The translations under genes and the position numbers were made by a program. The notes under the pieces were generated by a model, which was not told the DNA's origin, did no database searches, and saw only the letters and a list, made by a program, of their open reading frames with translations. This document shows positions 7,095-11,498 of a stretch of DNA of 11,498 nt, one piece after another; position 1 is the first letter of the stretch; each line of letters starts with the position of its first letter. The DNA is from Eubacteriales Family XIII. Incertae Sedis bacterium. GTDB lineage: Bacteria > Bacillota > Clostridia > Peptostreptococcales > Anaerovoracaceae. Location: positions 1 to 11,498 of the forward strand of contig JAIRPC010000012.1 of the NCBI GenBank assembly GCA_031257215.1, given 5' to 3'.

Positions 7095-7100
7095 AGGGAG
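7095..7100 (+). promoter_or_regulatory. Ribosome binding site that fixes the phosphatase start at 7107
   Basis: AGGGAG lies 6 bases before the ATG at 7107. In-frame ATGs at 7050 and 7086 lack a site this good, and 7050 would overlap the end of rsmB and add an unconserved 19-residue leader. Confidence 0.65.
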
Positions 7101-7106
7101 AAAGAT

Positions 7107-7862
7107 ATGAAAACAAAACTTAGGGTAGGGTTCAGAACCGATATCGGAAAGGCGAGGGTGGTCAACGAGGATGCCCTATTGGTGCTTCCCGCGGACAGGC
7201 TCTTCGCTGTGGCCGACGGCGTTGGCGGCAGCAATTCAGGCGAGATCGCAAGCCGCAGGGCGGTGAACGGCATCGAGGATTTTCTGCGCGAGAACTCCAT
7301 GGAGCAGGCGGCAGGCATGGAGGGCGAACAGCGCCAGGATTGGTTCAGGGGCTATTTCGTCAGGTGCTTCCAGAAGATCAACCACGACATCAGGAGCGCG
7401 GCGGAGATCGAGCTGGACCATTCGGGCATGGCGACCACGGCGGTCGCTGCGTATTTCGACGGCAGCGCACTGTATATAACCAACATCGGCGACAGCAGGG
7501 CATACCTGATACGGGCGGGCGGCATGACTCAGCTCACGGAGGACCACTCCTATGTCGCCGACCTGATCAGTGCGGGTACGCTGACCAAGAGCGAGGCGAG
7601 GGAACACCCGCGCAAGAACATGATAACGCGGGCGCTGGGCGCGGGGGTGGATGCCGAGCCGGATTTCTACCGCTTCGATGTGAAGCCGGGCGACCGCGTG
7701 CTGCTCTGCACGGACGGGCTGCACGGGGAGCTGACCGACGACGAGATATGTGCGGAGATAGACAGAGACAGCGACCTGAACAGGATATGCAAGAGCCTTG
7801 TCCAGGCTGCGAACGAGAAAGGCGGACACGACAACATCACGGTGGTTTGCGCTGCCGTGTGA
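7107..7862 (+). CDS. prpC: PP2C-family Ser/Thr protein phosphatase (Stp/PrpC)
   Basis: This 251-residue metal-dependent phosphatase of the PPM/PP2C family reverses phosphorylation by the PASTA kinase encoded next to it. The metal-binding aspartates stand in the expected motifs: VVNEDA (Asp22), ADGVGG (Asp37), CTDGL (Asp203) and GGHDNITVV (Asp242). GMATTAV, NIGDSRAYLIR and LTEDHSYVADLI are also standard. There is no signal peptide or membrane segment, so the enzyme is cytosolic. It begins 29 bases after rsmB. The pairing with prkC is conserved across Bacillota, where the pair controls cell-wall growth, translation and stress responses. The start at 7107 is chosen over 7050 on ribosome-site and homology grounds. 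Confidence 0.94.
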   Translation: MKTKLRVGFRTDIGKARVVNEDALLVLPADRLFAVADGVGGSNSGEIASRRAVNGIEDFLRENSMEQAAGMEGEQRQDWFRGYFVRCFQKINHDIRSAAEIELDHSGMATTAVAAYFDGSALYITNIGDSRAYLIRAGGMTQLTEDHSYVADLISAGTLTKSEAREHPRKNMITRALGAGVDAEPDFYRFDVKPGDRVLLCTDGLHGELTDDEICAEIDRDSDLNRICKSLVQAANEKGGHDNITVVCAAV

Positions 7863-7941
7863 TATATCCCTGAGCGGAGGCAGGTGGCGCGGCTTCCGAA
7901 ATGCGGGGGCGACGGCGCAGGGCGATTGAGTACAACGGTAC

Positions 7942-7948
7942 AAAGGAG
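7942..7948 (+). promoter_or_regulatory. Strong ribosome binding site that fixes the kinase start at 7955
   Basis: AAAGGAG lies 6 bases before the ATG at 7955. An in-frame ATG at 7901 would add an arginine-rich, unconserved leader before MSKILAGRYEIL, the usual beginning of this kinase family. The preceding 92-base gap (7863-7954) is the longest within the cluster and holds no clear terminator or promoter. Confidence 0.8.
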
Positions 7949-7954
7949 ATAAAA

Positions 7955-10135
7955 ATGAGCAAGATATTGGCGGGCAGATATGAGATACTTGAAAAAATCG
8001 GGGATGGCGGCATGGCGGTCGTCTATCGGGCGCGGGACAAGCTGCTCGACCGCTCCGTGGCGATAAAGGTGCTTCGGCCCGAGTACGTCACGGACGCGAA
8101 TTTCGTGAACAGCTTCCGCAAAGAGTCGCGGTCGGCGGCAAGCCTAACGCACCCGAATATTGTCAGCATATTCGACGTCGGTAAGGACGGCAATATCTAT
8201 TACATTGTAATGGAGCTGATAGAGGGCAGGCCGCTCAGTGATATAATCAACGAGGAAGGCCCGCTCGATTACCGCATAGTCATGAAGATATCGGAGCAGA
8301 TGGCCTCAGCGCTTTCCGTCGCGCACAAGAACAACATCATCCACCGCGACGTGAAGCCGCACAATATCCTGATAACCCAGGACGGGCACGCGAAGATCAC
8401 CGACTTCGGCATAGCCCGCGCCGTGACGGACGGCACCACGGTCAACGACAACACGGTCAAGGGTACCGTCCACTATTTCTCGCCCGAGCAGGGCAGAGGC
8501 ATGTATATGGACGAGCGGTCGGACATCTACTCGCTCGGCGTAGTCATGTTTGAAATGCTCACTGGCAATGTCCCGTTCGACGCGGACAACGCCGTGGCGA
8601 TCGCGGTCATGCACATGAACGACAGGATGCCGCGGCTGTCGAAGCTCGTGCCAGGCGTGCCGCCTGCGCTCGAACAGATAATAATGAAAGCGACCGAGAA
8701 GCACCAGGTCAACCGCTTCAAGAACGCGGACGAGATGCTCGAAGCGCTTCGCAACGTGGACAGGCTGACCGGCGGCTTCGCCAACCCCTCCATAGCGGGT
8801 GCGGTGCGCCCGCCGATGCCGGAAGCCCAAGATGCCTATGCCGCCGATAGCGGATACGGCAACGGCTACGCGGGCGACGGCTACGACAATGTAGGCGGCG
8901 AATATGATGGCAGGGACGCGGACGCATACGACGATGATTACGACGACGGCTATGTAGACGCGAACGATGGGTATAGCTCATCCGCCGCGGGAACGGGCGC
9001 GGCTTACCCATACGACTACGAATACGACGAGGACGATGAGGACGACAGGCTCGCGCGCGGAGCGAAGAACGGCAAGAAGCCCAAGCGCAGGGACGAGAAC
9101 AGGAAATACAAGATCCTTGCCGTGCTGGTGGCGATAGTGGCCGCCGGGCTTATCGCGTATTTTCTTGTATTCCCAAATTTAGAAAAATTACTCAACCCAT
9201 CATCCAATCCAACGCACGCGATAGAGAACGTGGTCGGAAAGAGCGAGGAGGACGCGAAGAGCGCGCTGGAAGCCCTCGGCTACAAGGTCGAAAAGGGCGA
9301 GGATATGTTCAGCCCCACCGTGGCGCAGGGGCTTGTGGCGCAGCAGGATCCGGCCGCGGGAGAGGAGCTGGCCGAGGGTGGCACTGTTACTATATTCCTT
9401 AGCAAAGGGCAGGAGGAAAGCAACTACCCCGACAGCGGGCAAACCCCGACCGAGGAAGCGGTTACCATGGTTCAGGTGCCTGATCTTGTGGGCAAGAACG
9501 CGACAGACGCGGAAAACCTGCTCAAAGCCTACGGGCTGGCGCTCGGCACTACCACTATGGAGGACAGCGACAAGACCGTGAACCTCATCATCAAGCAGAC
9601 CCCGAAATCGGGCAATGAGGTCGAGAAAGGCACGAGGGTCGATATCGTCATCAGCGCGGGGCCGAAGGTGAAAGAGGCCAAGGTGCCGAACCTGCTAGGG
9701 CTTACGCAGGGCAAGGCGGAAGCGGCACTGAACAAGGTCAACCTGCTCATCCGCACGGTTGGCGAGGAGTACAGCGACAAATACAAAAAGGGCACGGTCA
9801 TGTGGCAGCAGTACAAGAAAGGCCAAAAGCTGAACGAGGGTCAGACGGTGGACGTGAAGATAAGCAAGGGACCTGAGGACAAGACGAACACGGTGTCCAT
9901 CACGATAGATTTTGCGAAGGCCGAAACTGACAGCTTCATGCTTAATGTGGTGCTCGAACTGCCCGACGGCACGGAACAGCAGATCGTCAACAATGAAACC
10001 GCGTACAAGGCATCGGGCAGCAAGACCATATCCGTTACTGGCAAGGGCACCGGTGCCAAGGTCATAGTGTATTTCGACACCAAAATAGTCAAGACGTATT
10101 CGGTGAACTTCAATACGGGGAAGGTGAGCGGCTAA
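7955..10135 (+). CDS. prkC: Membrane-anchored PASTA-domain Ser/Thr protein kinase (PrkC/Stk)
   Basis: The 726-residue kinase is predicted to sense cell-wall fragments outside the cell through PASTA domains and phosphorylate proteins inside. The cytosolic Hanks-type domain (about 9-270) has the Gly loop GDGGMAVVY (16-24), Lys38 in AIKVL, catalytic HRDVKPHN (130-137), DFG (150-152), a Thr-rich activation loop (160-171) and SPEQ (176-179). A linker (about 290-383) is rich in Tyr, Asp and Gly, then turns acidic and finally basic. One membrane helix spans about 385-406 (ILAVLVAIVAAGLIAYFLVF). Three PASTA domains follow (about 420-484, 502-569, 574-639). A final domain of about 85 residues (641-726) looks beta-rich. 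It lies 92 bases after its phosphatase and 4 bases before rsgA. Family identity is certain; the ligand and targets are inferred. Confidence 0.95.
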   Translation: MSKILAGRYEILEKIGDGGMAVVYRARDKLLDRSVAIKVLRPEYVTDANFVNSFRKESRSAASLTHPNIVSIFDVGKDGNIYYIVMELIEGRPLSDIINEEGPLDYRIVMKISEQMASALSVAHKNNIIHRDVKPHNILITQDGHAKITDFGIARAVTDGTTVNDNTVKGTVHYFSPEQGRGMYMDERSDIYSLGVVMFEMLTGNVPFDADNAVAIAVMHMNDRMPRLSKLVPGVPPALEQIIMKATEKHQVNRFKNADEMLEALRNVDRLTGGFANPSIAGAVRPPMPEAQDAYAADSGYGNGYAGDGYDNVGGEYDGRDADAYDDDYDDGYVDANDGYSSSAAGTGAAYPYDYEYDEDDEDDRLARGAKNGKKPKRRDENRKYKILAVLVAIVAAGLIAYFLVFPNLEKLLNPSSNPTHAIENVVGKSEEDAKSALEALGYKVEKGEDMFSPTVAQGLVAQQDPAAGEELAEGGTVTIFLSKGQEESNYPDSGQTPTEEAVTMVQVPDLVGKNATDAENLLKAYGLALGTTTMEDSDKTVNLIIKQTPKSGNEVEKGTRVDIVISAGPKVKEAKVPNLLGLTQGKAEAALNKVNLLIRTVGEEYSDKYKKGTVMWQQYKKGQKLNEGQTVDVKISKGPEDKTNTVSITIDFAKAETDSFMLNVVLELPDGTEQQIVNNETAYKASGSKTISVTGKGTGAKVIVYFDTKIVKTYSVNFNTGKVSG

Positions 10136-10174
10136 CCCCGTGCGCGGCGCGATAGTCAAAGCCCTGTCGGGGTT
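10114..10174 (+). promoter_or_regulatory. Possible alternative hairpins around the rsgA GTG start
   Basis: CCCCG at 10136-10140, which touches the GTG start, can pair upstream with CGGGG at 10116-10120 (7 bp when flanking A-T and T-G pairs are added) or downstream as AACCCCG (10134-10140) with CGGGGTT (10168-10174). The two pairings exclude each other. In GC-rich DNA such complementarity can arise by chance, so the regulatory role is speculative. Confidence 0.2.
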
Positions 10175-11009
10175 CTACTACGTCATGGCGGCCGAGGGGC
10201 GGCACGTCTACAAATGCCGCGCCAGGGGCATATTCAAGAAAGAGGGCCTGTCACCGCTGGTCGGGGACGAGGCAGAGATAGACGTGCTTGACGACGAGGA
10301 CGGGTTCGTCACGGAGATACTTCCGCGACGCAATTCGTTCATACGCCCGGCCGTGGCGAATATAGACCTTTTCGTGGCCACCGTTTCCGTGAAAGACCCT
10401 GAGCCGCACCCGGAGGTGCTGGACAGGTTCCTCGCGACGGCTGAGGCGGCCGACGCGGAAGCGGTCATCTGCGTGAACAAGACAGACCTCGGCCCCGCTT
10501 CGGCGGTGGACAGCATCTACGGCGGGCTGTATGACACCGTGGCGGTGAGCGCCAAGACGGGCGAGGGCATGGACGCGCTCGAAAAGCGGCTCGCTGGCAG
10601 GCGTTCCGCGTTCGCTGGGCCGTCAGGCGTCGGCAAGTCGAGCATTGTGAACTATCTGCTGGGCAGCGCGGTCGCGGACACGGGCGGCATCAGCGGCAAG
10701 ACGGGCCGCGGCAAGCACACGACGCGGCATGTCGAAATATTTGAAACAGGCTTCGGTGCGGAGCTTCTTGATACCCCGGGGTATACGTCGTTCGATGGGA
10801 CGGCGGTGGAGCCGGAGGAGCTAGGCGGGCTATTCCCCGAGATAGCCGCGCTGAGCGAGGGCTGCCGCTATGACTACTTCATGCACGCTGACGAGCCTGG
10901 ATGTGCCGTGCGCGAAGCGAGCGCGGACGGGCGTATCGCGCCTAGCAGGTACGATTCGTATAGACGTATGCTGTCAGAATCGTTGGACAGAAGAAAGAAA
11001 GGAATGTGA
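10140..11009 (+). CDS. rsgA: Ribosome small-subunit-dependent GTPase RsgA
   Basis: RsgA is a circularly permuted GTPase that checks and completes late 30S subunit assembly. The 289-residue product has an N-terminal OB-fold (about 1-65), then G4 NKTD (113-116) ahead of G1 GPSGVGKSS (160-168) and G3 DTPG (211-214), the permuted order that defines the family. The switch region GGISGKTGRGKHTTRH (182-197) is intact. The C-terminal zinc finger is abnormal: of the usual Cys-x4-Cys-x-His-x5-Cys ligands, Cys242, His249 and Cys255 are present, but the second cysteine is Phe247 (TTC at 10878-10880). The start is GTG at 10140, four bases after prkC; the purine-rich GGGGAAGGTGAG (10117-10128) may serve as ribosome site at long spacing. 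In related bacteria RsgA is a PrkC substrate. Confidence 0.94.
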   Translation: MRGAIVKALSGFYYVMAAEGRHVYKCRARGIFKKEGLSPLVGDEAEIDVLDDEDGFVTEILPRRNSFIRPAVANIDLFVATVSVKDPEPHPEVLDRFLATAEAADAEAVICVNKTDLGPASAVDSIYGGLYDTVAVSAKTGEGMDALEKRLAGRRSAFAGPSGVGKSSIVNYLLGSAVADTGGISGKTGRGKHTTRHVEIFETGFGAELLDTPGYTSFDGTAVEPEELGGLFPEIAALSEGCRYDYFMHADEPGCAVREASADGRIAPSRYDSYRRMLSESLDRRKKGM

Positions 11010-11015
11010 ACAGTG

Positions 11016-11498
11016 ATGGGAAAGATATGCGCGTCGATACTGTCGGCGGATTTCATGAGGTTGGGCGAGGAGATAGAGCTTGCCGCGTCGGGCGGCGCTG
11101 ACTATATCCACGTGGATGTGATGGACGGCCATTTCGTGCCGCGCATTTCATTCGGCTCGTTCGTCACGGACAAGCTGAAAGGCCGCGTTGGGCTGCCGCT
11201 TGACGTGCATATCATGGCGGAGGAGCCTGAAAGGCAGATAGACAGCCTGGCCATAGAGGACACGGAGTTCATCGTCGTGCATTACGAGGCGGTCCGCCAC
11301 CTGCACAGGACGCTCGAATACATCAGGTCGCTAGGCAAGAAGAACGGCGTCGCGCTGACCCCCGCCACCGACCCCAATGTACTCGACTACGTGCTCGGCG
11401 ATATAGACCAGGTGCTGGTCATGAGCGTCAACCCGGGGTTTGGCGGGCAGAAGTTCATCCCCTCGTCGTTGCGGAAGCTCTCGGAGCTGCGGCGCATG
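11016..11498 (+). CDS. rpe: Ribulose-phosphate 3-epimerase (3' end outside window)
   Basis: Rpe interconverts ribulose 5-phosphate and xylulose 5-phosphate in the pentose phosphate pathway. The 161 residues present match the TIM-barrel family: ASILSADF (6-13), YIHVDVMDGHFVP (30-42) with metal ligands His32 and Asp34, DVHIM (63-67) with His65, VVHYEAVRHLHRTLEYI, and VLVMSVNPGFGGQKFIP near the window end. The remaining 60 or so residues, including the last metal-binding aspartate and the phosphate-binding loop, lie beyond 11498. ATG 11016 gives the usual MGKICASIL start; GTG at 11013 is one codon earlier and sits at slightly better spacing from AAAGGAA (10998-11004), so either may be used. It is 6 bases after rsgA, its usual neighbour in Bacillota. 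Confidence 0.95.
   Translation, partial: MGKICASILSADFMRLGEEIELAASGGADYIHVDVMDGHFVPRISFGSFVTDKLKGRVGLPLDVHIMAEEPERQIDSLAIEDTEFIVVHYEAVRHLHRTLEYIRSLGKKNGVALTPATDPNVLDYVLGDIDQVLVMSVNPGFGGQKFIPSSLRKLSELRRM

Noticed and set aside
7050..7106. Earlier in-frame start for the phosphatase, overlapping rsmB
   Set aside because: The leader is not conserved, and a good ribosome site stands before 7107.
7930..7941. GTAC-AACG-GTAC inverted repeat before prkC
   Set aside because: Four-base arms are expected by chance; it is not conserved as far as can be seen, and it lies beside an ordinary ribosome site.
7236..7943. Minus-strand open frame of 235 codons opposite the phosphatase
   Set aside because: Fully antisense to a conserved PP2C gene, with no family motifs and no ribosome site.
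7901..7954. Earlier in-frame start for the kinase
   Set aside because: The arginine-rich leader is atypical, and AAAGGAG is placed exactly for the ATG at 7955.
8834..9050. Repetitive GAC/TAC/GGC codons as a possible microsatellite or CRISPR-like repeat
   Set aside because: There is no regular unit length or spacer; the pattern is explained by Asp/Tyr/Gly protein composition in frame with the kinase.

Overview
The window is a densely packed, entirely plus-strand block of housekeeping genes from a GC-rich bacterium, most likely an uncultured member of the Clostridia (Bacillota). The main evidence is gene order: priA-def-fmt-rsmB-stp-prkC-rsgA-rpe is the replication-restart / formyl-methionine / rRNA-modification / Ser-Thr-phosphorylation cluster known from Bacillus subtilis and its relatives. 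A PASTA-domain kinase paired with a PP2C phosphatase also points to a Gram-positive. The GC-rich genes still use ATA (Ile) and AGG (Arg) often. No rRNA, tRNA, CRISPR array, insertion sequence or phage gene was seen.

Layout. 1-174 is the 3' end of a gene whose product ends in a winged-helix domain like that of AlbA_2/COG2865 ATP-binding regulators. 175-293 is an AT-rich promoter region with a 15-bp palindrome, leading into a thioredoxin gene (294-611). A probable intrinsic terminator follows. A perfect palindrome then sits directly before tdk (673-1299), which has no ordinary Shine-Dalgarno sequence. tdk, queH and priA are joined by ATGA stop/start overlaps. After 58 bases come def and fmt (ATGA overlap), rsmB, the PP2C phosphatase stp/prpC, the PASTA kinase prkC, the ribosome-assembly GTPase rsgA, and the first part of rpe, which runs off the window end. 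No gene-free stretch exceeds 119 bases.

How the genes work together. Def and Fmt act at opposite ends of the N-formyl-methionine cycle. RsmB and RsgA modify and mature the 30S subunit, and QueH finishes queuosine synthesis for tRNA. PriA restarts stalled replication forks and Tdk salvages thymidine. Stp and PrkC form an antagonistic phosphatase/kinase pair that links cell-wall signals to translation and growth; RsgA is a known target of this kinase type in related bacteria.

I do not see a clearly new multi-gene system here. The noteworthy points are departures inside familiar proteins: a PriA that appears to lack its winged-helix domain, an RsgA missing one of its four zinc ligands (Phe for Cys), hydrophilic insertions in Def and Fmt (the latter with a 27-bp tandem duplication), a tyrosine/aspartate/glycine-rich juxtamembrane linker in PrkC, and short palindromes at the trx and tdk starts.
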